This document shows positions 15,176-22,054 of a stretch of DNA of 38,160 bases, piece by piece. Origin of the DNA: JAMIFN01 sp964608575 (lineage in GTDB: Bacteria > Pseudomonadota > Gammaproteobacteria > Burkholderiales > Burkholderiaceae_C); the NCBI GenBank assembly GCA_964608575.1, contig CAZSPW010000002.1:1-38160 (forward strand). The letters run 5' to 3'. The first letter of the stretch is position 1. Each line of letters starts with the position of its first letter. The notes under the pieces are model-generated. The model made no database searches and was not told the origin of the DNA. It was given only the letters and a program-made list of their open reading frames with translations. The translations under genes and the position numbers were made by a program.

Positions 15176-16390
15176 TTACCCCTTCACCCCGCCGTAATCG
15201 GGCAGACCGAGCACGCGCTTGGCGATGATGTTGAGCTGAATCTCGCTGGCGCCGCCAGCTATCGTCACACTTTTGGCTAGCATCCATTGTTTGGTGATTT
15301 CTTCACGCTCTTGCGCCTCGGGGCTGGTGGCATTTTCGTCTTGCCAGCCTAGCGCGTCTGCGCCCAAGCCCTTCATGATGACTTCGTACTTTTGCACTTC
15401 CAACTCAGACTGCACCAGCTTCATGATGGAAGCGACGGCGCTGACATCTTGCCTGGCCAGCATTTCTTCCTTCATCTTCATGGCGGTCATGCCAAAGGCG
15501 TGGAAATCCATCAGCGATTTGGCCAGCTGATCGCGCAGCACGGCGGTTTCGGCGCGGCCACGGTTGGCTTCGATCACGGGCTTTAACACCGCCAGCGCGT
15601 CATGGCTGGGCTTGGCGCCTTCGGCAAATTTGCTCATGGCGGCGCGTTCGTGCTGCAGCAGGGCTTTGGCTACGGTCCAGCCCTTGTTCTCGCCGCCTAT
15701 CAATTGGCGTTTGGGCACGCGCACATTGTCAAAAAACACTTCGCAAAAAGAGGATTTGCCGCTGATCAGCTCAATCGGCTTGACCGTAACGCCAGGCAGT
15801 GTCATGTCGATCAGCAGCAGGCTAATGCCTTCTTGCTTTTTGCTGTTATCGGTGCGCACCAAGGCGTACATCCAGTCGGCTTTGTCGCCATAGCTGGTCC
15901 AGATTTTGCTGCCGTTGACGATGTAGTCATCACCATCGGGTACTGCTTGGGTTTTCAGGCTGGCCAAATCGCTACCAGCGTTAGGTTCGCTAAAGCCCTG
16001 GCACCAACGCACCTCGCCGCGCATCATGGGCACCAGATGCTCCAATTTTTGCTCGTGCGTGGCAAAGTCCAACATGGCCGGGCCTATCATCCAGACGCCT
16101 AAGTTGTATTGCGGGGCGCGGCATTTCAAGCGTGCCATCTCTTGCTCGACTATGCGGGCGCGTTTGGGATCTAGCCCGCCACCGCCATATTCTTTGGGCC
16201 AATTGGGGGCGAACCAGCCTTTGTCACGCATGCGCTCGAACCAGATTTTTTGGTCTTCGCTGATAAATTGCATCTGCTTGCCTGACCACAATACCGACTC
16301 TTCGGTAATGGGCTGGCGCATAGAGGCCGGGCAGTTGGCTTCAAGCCAAGCGGCAGTTTCTTGGCGGAATAGGTCTAAATCGTCGCTCAT
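15176..16390 (-). CDS. Acyl-CoA dehydrogenase, large catalytic-type subunit
   Basis: A 404-residue acyl-CoA dehydrogenase with the FAD/substrate signature WCQGFSEPNAGSDLASL (about residues 129-145) and a C-terminal GGASEIQLNIIAKRVLGLP. The MCAD-type catalytic Glu (YEG) is replaced by AGG, but E248 in LLQHERAA lies where isovaleryl/long-chain type enzymes keep their base. That fits the catalytic partner of a two-gene enzyme. ATG 16390 has GGAGA eight bases upstream. The smaller subunit gene follows on the same strand after 183 bases, filled by two repeats that may separate their expression. The substrate is unknown; dicarboxylic, branched or steroid side-chain acyl-CoAs are typical for such pairs. 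Confidence 0.88.
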   Translation of the reverse strand: MSDDLDLFRQETAAWLEANCPASMRQPITEESVLWSGKQMQFISEDQKIWFERMRDKGWFAPNWPKEYGGGGLDPKRARIVEQEMARLKCRAPQYNLGVWMIGPAMLDFATHEQKLEHLVPMMRGEVRWCQGFSEPNAGSDLASLKTQAVPDGDDYIVNGSKIWTSYGDKADWMYALVRTDNSKKQEGISLLLIDMTLPGVTVKPIELISGKSSFCEVFFDNVRVPKRQLIGGENKGWTVAKALLQHERAAMSKFAEGAKPSHDALAVLKPVIEANRGRAETAVLRDQLAKSLMDFHAFGMTAMKMKEEMLARQDVSAVASIMKLVQSELEVQKYEVIMKGLGADALGWQDENATSPEAQEREEITKQWMLAKSVTIAGGASEIQLNIIAKRVLGLPDYGGVKG

Positions 16391-16547
16391 GCGGCAAGTC
16401 TCCGAGGCTGGCGGGAAATGATCGAAATGCCGATTGTAGGCAGCGCATGGCCTCTTAAGGCTAATTGATTTGTGTGAGAGCTGGAAAAAAGCAGTCAGGC
16501 TAATAGCCCAGTTATTGATGTAGCGCTGTGGGCTTGCGGGCTAGGTT

Positions 16548-16907
16548 TTACCAGTTGATTGTCTGCTGGACACTTTTGGCAGCGTAGCGAGCAGCACCTA
16601 GATTACCGATTTGGCGATCGAGCACCATGTAAATAAAAAAACCAGGTTTGCGCTCAATGAAAGCGACCAGGTGGTAGCGTGTTGCGCTGCTGATCAGGAT
16701 ATCTTCTACCTCTTCTTGGATATTTAAATGCTTAACACCATGCAATTTGCTGCGCAGCACGCCTGTGTTGATATTGGCTGCTATTTCTAAGCCGTCAGCA
16801 CTGCCTGTTTTGCCAAGTACTTTGCCTGTGTTGCCATCGATCACCGCTGCTGCCAATGTGCCATCTAAAGCAATGAGTGTGGCAAGTGTAGAACTGATAT
16901 TCGACAT
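16548..16907 (-). CDS. Roadblock/LC7 domain protein (fourth and most diverged copy)
   Basis: A 119-residue single-domain protein of the Roadblock/LC7 fold, a small dimeric scaffold that usually binds or regulates Ras-like GTPases. It has the same length as the two copies upstream and shares their pattern (LIALDGTLAAAVIDGNTGKVLGKTG, EIAANINT.VLRSKL, EDILIS, YHLVAFI, FIYMVLDR, NL..ARYAAK), but is far more diverged. The ATG at 16907 has AGGAG ten bases upstream. A terminator separates it from the previous gene, and a 218-base gene-free stretch precedes it (16908-17125). It probably has its own promoter, though I see no consensus one. Confidence 0.85.
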   Translation of the reverse strand: MSNISSTLATLIALDGTLAAAVIDGNTGKVLGKTGSADGLEIAANINTGVLRSKLHGVKHLNIQEEVEDILISSATRYHLVAFIERKPGFFIYMVLDRQIGNLGAARYAAKSVQQTINW

Positions 16908-17125
16908 GAATAAAGAACTCCTATGATGGGCAATGAACGGTTATGCGAGCCATGTTTGATAAAAGCCCTTAGATTTCATTTTGTGTGTTTGTGACAACTT
17001 TGCGAAGGACAGAAGTCACGCTTGACCTGGATTTCGAATCCAAAAATGTAAGGTTTTGTGGTTTTTATCGTTTGAGCATGAGACTTTTTAAGCGGCCTTT
17101 CTATGCATACTCAAAGCGTGCGCGC

Positions 17126-17156
17126 AAAAAAAACGCCGCGATTGCAGCGCAGCGTT
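17126..17156 (-). terminator. Intrinsic terminator inside the Roadblock cluster
   Basis: On the minus strand AACGCTGCG pairs with CGCGGCGTT (nine pairs including one G-T) around a 7-base loop, followed by a run of eight T. It sits 12 bases after the stop of the Roadblock gene at 17169-17528. This is the strongest terminator in the window. It should end the main operon before the last Roadblock gene. Confidence 0.8.
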
Positions 17157-17168
17157 GAGATAGAAGTG

Positions 17169-17528
17169 TTAGATGCTTAAAGTGGCTTGAATTTCATTGG
17201 CTTTATAGCGCGCCATGGCCAAATTGGCTTTGGCTTTATCTAGAACGGTATAAACAAACAGTCCTTCTTTGGCTTTAATTAGGGTGATGATGTGGTATTG
17301 GTTGTCGAGGGTGATGAGCATATCGTCGATCCCGCCGGCTAATCCCAGGGCACGCATGGTTTTGAGCTTTGCACGCACCACTTCTGTGTTGCCTGCAGCG
17401 GCAATCTCTAAATTGATGCCTGTGCCAGCCTTGCCCAGTAGCATACCGCTGTTAGCATCTACTACGGCAGCAACGATGGCACCATCGAGTTGCATCAAGG
17501 CTTGGAGACTGTCATTGATGTTGGCCAT
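17169..17528 (-). CDS. Roadblock/LC7 domain protein (copy of the next gene upstream)
   Basis: A 119-residue Roadblock/LC7 protein beginning MANINDSLQALMQLDGAIVA. Aligned by eye without gaps it is identical to the product of 17730-18089 at about 94 of 119 positions (79%), so the two arose by recent tandem duplication. Differences are spread out and mostly conservative, which suggests both are kept functional. An AGAAAG stretch precedes ATG 17528. About 100 known bases and the 100-N gap separate it from its twin. A terminator follows its stop. It may form homo- or heterodimers with its paralogues and bind the GTPase at 18684-19217. Confidence 0.88.
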   Translation of the reverse strand: MANINDSLQALMQLDGAIVAAVVDANSGMLLGKAGTGINLEIAAAGNTEVVRAKLKTMRALGLAGGIDDMLITLDNQYHIITLIKAKEGLFVYTVLDKAKANLAMARYKANEIQATLSI

Positions 17529-17626
17529 ATTTTCTTTCTGAATTTGTTAGTAAAAAACGAAGCATCGCCTATATTTTTCAAAGGCGTTTCCATTGTAAGA
17601 AGGAAGCAACTATGGTCTTAATAGCG

Positions 17627-17726
17627 NNNNNNNNNNNNNNNNNNNNNNNNNNNNNNNNNNNNNNNNNNNNNNNNNNNNNNNNNNNNNNNNNNNNNNNNNN
17701 NNNNNNNNNNNNNNNNNNNNNNNNNN
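17627..17726. other. Assembly gap of 100 N between duplicated Roadblock genes
   Basis: A run of exactly 100 N starting 98 bases upstream of one Roadblock start and ending 3 bases before the stop of its near-identical twin. The real length is unknown. Collapse of further tandem copies is possible, so the number of Roadblock genes here is a minimum. Confidence 0.97.
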
Positions 17727-17729
17727 CCT

Positions 17730-18089
17730 TTAAATGGCCAGCTTCCCTTGTGCTTCATTGGCTTTATAGCGAGCCATAGCCAAGTTGGATTTGGCTTTAT
17801 CCAGTACGGTATACATGAATAAGCCCTCCTTGGATTGCACCATCGTGATGATGTGGTACTGGGTGTCGAGGGTGATCAGGATGTCCTCAATATGCCCATT
17901 CAGCCCAAGTGCCTTCATGGTTTTAATTTTGGCGCGTACCACTTCGGTATTGCCTGCGGCTGCGATCTCCAAGTTCAGGCCAGTGCCAGCCTTGCCCAGT
18001 AGCATGCCGCTATTGGCATCTACTACGGCAGCACACATGGCGCCATCGAGGGTTAGTAGCTCAGCCAGGGTGTCATTAATATTAGCCAT
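17730..18089 (-). CDS. Roadblock/LC7 domain protein (twin of the 17169-17528 gene)
   Basis: A 119-residue Roadblock/LC7 protein (MANINDTLAELLTLDGAMCA...). I chose ATG 18089 rather than an in-frame ATG ten codons earlier, because AAGGA stands eight bases upstream and the length then equals that of both paralogues. Central conserved blocks include DANSGMLLGKAGTG, LEIAAAGNTEVVRAK and QYHIITM, then YTVLDKAKSNLAMARYKANE. It is probably co-transcribed with the GTPase and the 135-residue Roadblock gene, though the 145-base spacer (18090-18234) contains a minus-strand TATAAA (18165-18170) that could be an internal -10 box. Confidence 0.88.
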   Translation of the reverse strand: MANINDTLAELLTLDGAMCAAVVDANSGMLLGKAGTGLNLEIAAAGNTEVVRAKIKTMKALGLNGHIEDILITLDTQYHIITMVQSKEGLFMYTVLDKAKSNLAMARYKANEAQGKLAI

Positions 18090-18234
18090 GGTGCGTATCC
18101 TTTCGTGCAAAAAATGCAATGGGTTGATTTTTCAAATTTCAATGGTGAAGTGGTAATCAAGACATTTATAGTGGTATGCAAAACTCCAAAAAGGTGAGTG
18201 AAAATTCTTTCAGTACAAGAATGAGGCGCGTGGC

Positions 18235-18642
18235 CTAAAGGGAAGAAGTAGTAGATTGAATTTCTTTAATGGTCTCGCGCGCTAGATACAGGGTTTGTGC
18301 TAGCACCGTATTTTTACTGGCCGTGATGCTTAGAACCATAGGGAAGTCTATGTGACTGATATCTAGCAAAATGACATAGCCATCTTCCGCCTCTAGGGTT
18401 ACGACTTTTTTGCTTCCGATATGACTCTCGTCAGCTACAACCACGCCTAAGGCAGAAAATGAGCTAGCCATAGCCGCAACTTTGTTGGCGTCCACATCAA
18501 TAATTGCGCGATAAGCAATAGGAAAGCCGTCGACGCTAGCGACAAGCAAGGCGTTGACACCTGAGAGTTTATTGAACAGAAGATCTATTGCGCTTTGCGC
18601 TTTTTGAGCCAACTCGAGAGGAATTTTGATTTGTTCGTCCAT
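18235..18642 (-). CDS. Roadblock/LC7 domain protein, GTPase-proximal type
   Basis: A 135-residue Roadblock/LC7 protein of a different sub-type from the three 119-residue copies. It starts with an extra helix (about residues 8-27) and reads GVNALLVASVDGFPIAYRA, then AAMASSFSALGVVVADES, then EDGYVILLDIS. This pattern is typical of MglB-like or conservon-type Roadblock proteins, which pair with a GTPase gene. It lies 41 bases downstream of the small GTPase on the same strand, the classical arrangement for a GTPase and its Roadblock regulator. Whether it acts as an activator, as MglB does on MglA, cannot be judged from sequence. Confidence 0.87.
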   Translation of the reverse strand: MDEQIKIPLELAQKAQSAIDLLFNKLSGVNALLVASVDGFPIAYRAIIDVDANKVAAMASSFSALGVVVADESHIGSKKVVTLEAEDGYVILLDISHIDFPMVLSITASKNTVLAQTLYLARETIKEIQSTTSSL

Positions 18643-18683
18643 GTATTTTGCAGAAAAAAGTAGCGGGGTAGGCTGACTTGAGC

Positions 18684-19217
18684 CTAGGCTGCTGTTTTGG
18701 CCTCGAACTGCATTAAAAGCAGCTCTACGATGTTGATCACTTCATCAGGGTTGCGCACATCGGCGGCGATAACAGGGGTGTTGATTCCTTTGTCAGCCAA
18801 TAGTTGGCTGTATTCATCTAGGCTTGGGACAGGGTGGTTTTCAGTGCGACCGACAGCAATGATGCAGCCAGCTCGCGCAATCAATTCGGTAAAGCTGCTC
18901 AGGTAGCCGCTAAGATCGGCTAGTGGATCGGGGCGTGAGTTGTCTACCAAAATAATCAAGCCCAATGCACCTTTGGCTAATACCTTCCACATAAAAGCAA
19001 AACGCTCCTGCCCTGGGGTGCCGTAAATGCGTAATTTGTCGCCGCCGTCTAGGCTCAATTCGCCGTAGTCTAGGCCGACGGTGGTGGTGAGCTTGCTGTT
19101 TGATGTGTCATTGTTTTGCACATCAGTCATGAGTGGGGGCACTTCGCTGATAGCGGCAATGGCTGTGGTTTTGCCCGATCCCATGGTGCCCGTGATCAGA
19201 ATTTTGTATTCGTTCAT
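18684..19217 (-). CDS. Small Ras-like GTPase (COG2229 type)
   Basis: A 177-residue single-domain P-loop GTPase. G1 is GTMGSGKTT (residues 10-18). A likely G2 threonine lies in TTTVGLDYG (45-52). G3 is YGTPGQERF (65-73), with Gln after Gly as in the MglA/COG2229 family rather than DxxG. After it comes MWKVLAKGALGLIILVD. The G4 guanine-specificity motif NKxD is not recognisable; that strand reads AVGRTENHP (121-129). Nucleotide preference is therefore uncertain. Such GTPases work with Roadblock proteins in bacterial polarity (MglA/MglB) and in Streptomyces conservons. The start overlaps the stop of the upstream gene by 4 bases (ATGA). Confidence 0.87.
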   Translation of the reverse strand: MNEYKILITGTMGSGKTTAIAAISEVPPLMTDVQNNDTSNSKLTTTVGLDYGELSLDGGDKLRIYGTPGQERFAFMWKVLAKGALGLIILVDNSRPDPLADLSGYLSSFTELIARAGCIIAVGRTENHPVPSLDEYSQLLADKGINTPVIAADVRNPDEVINIVELLLMQFEAKTAA

Positions 19218-20002
19218 GTGCTTGTTTTGCCCAAAAAACCGAGGCGAGCGCGGATGCGATTAAAGAGGCTGGACCCCATATTGTGGGCGGCCGCTGCGTT
19301 GGTGCTCATGCTGGGCGCAGCCATTAAGCGCACTGCTGGGCTGGCACCTGCGCTAGAGGCTAAACCAGGCGCGCTTGGGGTGCTGCCAGGCGCGGCTATG
19401 TCTAGGCAGCGACTATCACTGAGTTTGCCAATGAACTGGCGACAGTCACCTAGAGGCAAGCTGGTTTTTTCTGCAAGCTGACTGGAAGTTAAAGATTTAC
19501 CTGTCAGAACGGCGGCGGCGCGCATATAGCTGCGATTGTTACCAATAACGCCAGCTGGCGGCCAAGTTTTGAGTTTGTAGAGTTGGCCGCTTACTGGGGT
19601 GTCCTCATGGCTACTGCTGGGGGGTAAAAAGTCCAAGTTGTAGATGGAGGGTTGTAGGCTATTGGCATCTTCAGGGTAGCGCGTTTTTTGGTGCAATACC
19701 GTTTGTGTAACGCTGAATAAAAGTTTGGCTACCAGGGGGAAAACCAAGGGCAAGTCTAGGTGCAGATTTTGTTTTTTTGGGCCATCACCGATGCTGATGA
19801 AAACTTGCCCAGCACGAGGATAGAACGCGTCGCTATCTGCAGCTTCACCTAAAAAAAATACATCAGCCCTGGTGTGCTCATTGGTATTGGTTACAGCGTG
19901 CCAAGTGCAGTTCAAACTTTTTTCGCTCAGGAGCAGCATGGCACGCAAAACGGTGCTTTGGCTGGTGGCTAAGCCTGCAATGGTGTAAGTTATCTGATTC
20001 AT
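19214..20002 (-). CDS. Unrecognised protein, first gene of the Roadblock/GTPase operon
   Basis: A 262-residue protein I do not recognise. The N-terminal 100 residues look like an alpha/beta domain (a strand with VLRAMLLLSEKSL, ADVFFLGEA, GQVFISIG) that might be a degenerate receiver-like fold, but no phospho-Asp pattern is seen. Residues about 145-205 (LKTWPPAGVI, then AAAVLTGKSLTSSQLAEKTSLPLGDCRQFIGKLSD) look like a winged-helix or PATAN-like helical module. The last 60 residues are Ser/Ala/Pro-rich, ending in a basic segment (NRIRARLGFLGK). There is no signal peptide or membrane segment. An excellent GGAGG stands six bases before ATG 20002. It overlaps the GTPase gene by 4 bases, so the two are coupled and probably work together, perhaps as sensor and switch. 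Confidence 0.75.
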   Translation of the reverse strand: MNQITYTIAGLATSQSTVLRAMLLLSEKSLNCTWHAVTNTNEHTRADVFFLGEAADSDAFYPRAGQVFISIGDGPKKQNLHLDLPLVFPLVAKLLFSVTQTVLHQKTRYPEDANSLQPSIYNLDFLPPSSSHEDTPVSGQLYKLKTWPPAGVIGNNRSYMRAAAVLTGKSLTSSQLAEKTSLPLGDCRQFIGKLSDSRCLDIAAPGSTPSAPGLASSAGASPAVRLMAAPSMSTNAAAAHNMGSSLFNRIRARLGFLGKTST

Positions 20003-20006
20003 CTGA

Positions 20007-20028
20007 ACCTCCGTGCGCTATGGCGCAC
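20007..20028 (-). promoter_or_regulatory. Strong Shine-Dalgarno with adjacent RNA hairpin
   Basis: On the minus strand a perfect 6-bp inverted repeat GTGCGC-CATA-GCGCAC lies immediately upstream of GGAGG, the ribosome site of the first gene of the GTPase operon. The hairpin does not cover the ribosome site but abuts it. It could hold the site open, bind a regulator, or act as a processing site. Confidence 0.5.
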
Positions 20029-20120
20029 TTTCTTACAGATGCGCCGCAGTTTGCAGGAATTCTAGATAAATATGGAGAAGAAATCCCGATCTTTAGTGCA
20101 AAAGGCCTAGGTGTTTTCTC

Positions 20121-20136
20121 TAGTTCGATCGGACTA
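20121..20136. promoter_or_regulatory. Imperfect palindrome upstream of the GTPase operon (possible operator)
   Basis: TAGTTCGATCGGACTA is a 16-base palindrome with one mismatched base pair position on each side, centred on CGATCG. It lies about 120 bases upstream of the operon's first start, in the 200-base spacer after hemD. A dimeric regulator could bind here. No convincing -35/-10 pair was found near it. Confidence 0.4.
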
Positions 20137-20202
20137 ATTTTTGTTGATGGTCAAAAAAGATAAGCAGCTGACTGCTTTGACAGCCAATCTCTCATGTGTT
20201 GT

Positions 20203-20982
20203 TCAAGTCGCTTGCATCTGATGCAGCATATGGGCAATGTCGTTGAGTTGTGGCTGACAAATATGCGCTACAAACCCGTATTGCATCGCAGTTTGCGCAA
20301 TACGGGCATGGGTGGCGATGCATGGGGTCGCTTGGAAGCGTATTTCTGGGAGTGCCTGGTGTAAGTGCTCTACAGCTAATGAGCTGCTAAACAGCCAGAT
20401 ACTGCCATCTTGGGCGGCGCTGATCGCTAGCTCGGCTTGTGCCACCGTGATATTCGGAGCTTGGCGTTGATAAGTGATGAGCTCTTGCGCTTGAGCGCCT
20501 AGTTGTTGCACTTGTCGTGCCAGCCAATTGGGCTGCGCGGTTTGCCCTAAGTCACAGCCTTTGATGACCAAAATTTTTTGCTCAGGGTGTATGGGGTGGG
20601 TGTTTTGTAAGGTTTGCCAAAGGTGTTGTGTGTCTTGTGGGGTATCGGGGGCTGGGCAAGTGATGTGCTGCGACGCGATGCCTAGCTCTACCAATTGTTG
20701 CGCTGTTCCTGTGCCTGGGCAGAGCCAGCGCACGGGCGCTTTTTGTAGAGCATCGATGCCGTACCAAGCAAGCAGGCCGTCCAGAGCATTGCGGCTGACT
20801 AAAAAGATGGCGTTATATGCACTCAGTTCGGGCAGTAGCGGCGGGGGAGGCAGTAGTGTGATGTCGATGAGTGGCAGTAATGCGACATCAAAGCCCGCTT
20901 CTATTAAAGCGGTTTGCCAAGCCTGTGATTGCGGCGCAGGCCGAGTGAGGATGACACGGTTGTGGTTGCGTGAACTAGACAT
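20203..20982 (-). CDS. hemD: Uroporphyrinogen-III synthase HemD
   Basis: HemD (259 residues) closes hydroxymethylbilane into uroporphyrinogen III with inversion of ring D. The family is poorly conserved. Supporting features are an N-terminal VILTRPAPQSQAW, an IFLVSRNALDGL segment, a KGCDLGQ loop near the middle, YQRQAP after the inter-domain hinge, and WLFSSSLAVEHL in the second domain. The location 38 bases after hemC on the same strand is decisive. HemX and HemY, which follow hemD in many proteobacteria, are absent; a 200-base spacer and the Roadblock/GTPase operon come next. Confidence 0.9.
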   Translation of the reverse strand: MSSSRNHNRVILTRPAPQSQAWQTALIEAGFDVALLPLIDITLLPPPPLLPELSAYNAIFLVSRNALDGLLAWYGIDALQKAPVRWLCPGTGTAQQLVELGIASQHITCPAPDTPQDTQHLWQTLQNTHPIHPEQKILVIKGCDLGQTAQPNWLARQVQQLGAQAQELITYQRQAPNITVAQAELAISAAQDGSIWLFSSSLAVEHLHQALPEIRFQATPCIATHARIAQTAMQYGFVAHICQPQLNDIAHMLHQMQAT

Positions 20983-21020
20983 GGCAAGGCGGCACAGGGC
21001 GTAAAAAAGGCGGTAGAGAT

Positions 21021-21941
21021 TTAGCGCGCACCTTGCGCCTGTAATTGCTGTGCGACTTCTAGCCCCAAGGCTTCTGCCGCTGTTAGATGCGTTAAATCAG
21101 TTGCTATAGCGATTTGTCCTTGGGCCTGGATGAGGGGGGCTTGCTGGCTGATATCCCCCCACGCTGCTTGTAAGTGGAGTTGACCATTTGCGATGGTGGC
21201 GTGTGCGGCCAGTGGCATGGAGCAAGAGCCGCCCATAGCGCGGCTGACGGCGCGTTCGGCTGCTGTGCATAGCCAAGTGGGGATATGCGCCAGAGTGGCG
21301 AGTGCTGCGCTCACTTCGCTGCGATTACTTAAAATTTCTATGCCCAGTGCGCCTTGGCCAGCAGCGGGGAGCATCTGTGCTGGGGCAAAAGCAGTGCGGA
21401 TACGGCTTTCTAAACCCAAACGCTTTAAACCTGCAGCGGCCAGTACGATGGCGGCGTATTGCCCTTCGTCTAACTTGCGTAAACGGGTATCTAAATTGCC
21501 GCGCAAAGGCTCTATTTGCAAGTCTGGGCGCAGCGCCCGTAAGAGCACGGTGCGGCGCAAGCTGGAGGTGCCCACTACGGCACCCAGTGGCAAATCCTCA
21601 AGGCAGGTATAGCTAGGTGAGACAAAAGCATCACGCGGATCTTCGCGCTCCAGCACGCAGGCCAGTTCCATGCCTGCAGGTAAGTCCATCGGCACATCTT
21701 TGAGTGAATGCACGGCTAAATCGGCACGGCCATCTTGTAAGGCTGTTTCTAGCTCTTTGACAAATAGCCCCTTGCCCCCCACTTTGCTTAAGCTGCGATC
21801 GAGGATTTGGTCGCCCTGAGTCGTCATACCCAAAAGCTCAACAGTATGGCCTTGCGCTTGCAGCAGGCTTTGTACAAATTGGGCCTGCCATAGCGCTAGG
21901 CGGCTTTCACGGGTGGCTATAGTCAGTTGCAGGTGGTTCAT
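21021..21941 (-). CDS. hemC: Porphobilinogen deaminase HemC (hydroxymethylbilane synthase)
   Basis: HemC (306 residues) joins four porphobilinogen molecules into hydroxymethylbilane. The dipyrromethane cofactor cysteine is C240 in GGSCSMPLAAHA, and the catalytic Asp is D82 in HSLKDVPMDLP. The N-terminal TIATRESRLALWQAQ and the GTSSLRR motif (125-130) are standard. Length is normal. It starts an apparent hemCD operon and is divergent from folE, with repeat copy E in the 113-base shared spacer. Confidence 0.96.
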   Translation of the reverse strand: MNHLQLTIATRESRLALWQAQFVQSLLQAQGHTVELLGMTTQGDQILDRSLSKVGGKGLFVKELETALQDGRADLAVHSLKDVPMDLPAGMELACVLEREDPRDAFVSPSYTCLEDLPLGAVVGTSSLRRTVLLRALRPDLQIEPLRGNLDTRLRKLDEGQYAAIVLAAAGLKRLGLESRIRTAFAPAQMLPAAGQGALGIEILSNRSEVSAALATLAHIPTWLCTAAERAVSRAMGGSCSMPLAAHATIANGQLHLQAAWGDISQQAPLIQAQGQIAIATDLTHLTAAEALGLEVAQQLQAQGAR

Positions 21942-21956
21942 ACAAGGAATGAATAT

Positions 21957-22023
21957 GCTATAAATGGAGTAGCTGCTCAGGCAGGTTTAACGGCCTAAAA
22001 GACCAAAAACCTTATAAATAATA
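21957..22023 (+). repeat. Interspersed repeat, copy E
   Basis: Core AGCTGCTCAGGCAG at 21971-21984, then CGGCCTAAAAGACCAAAAAC and an AT-rich end. This is the only copy in a divergent promoter region (hemC/folE), so it may affect both promoters. Confidence 0.85.
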
Positions 22024-22054
22024 ATGCAGGGCAAGGCTGCTATTATCCCGATCT

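Noticed and set aside
20121..20140. Plus-strand terminator reading of the palindrome followed by TTTTT
   Set aside because: No plus-strand gene ends here, and the stem is short with a 4-base loop. An operator reading seems more useful.
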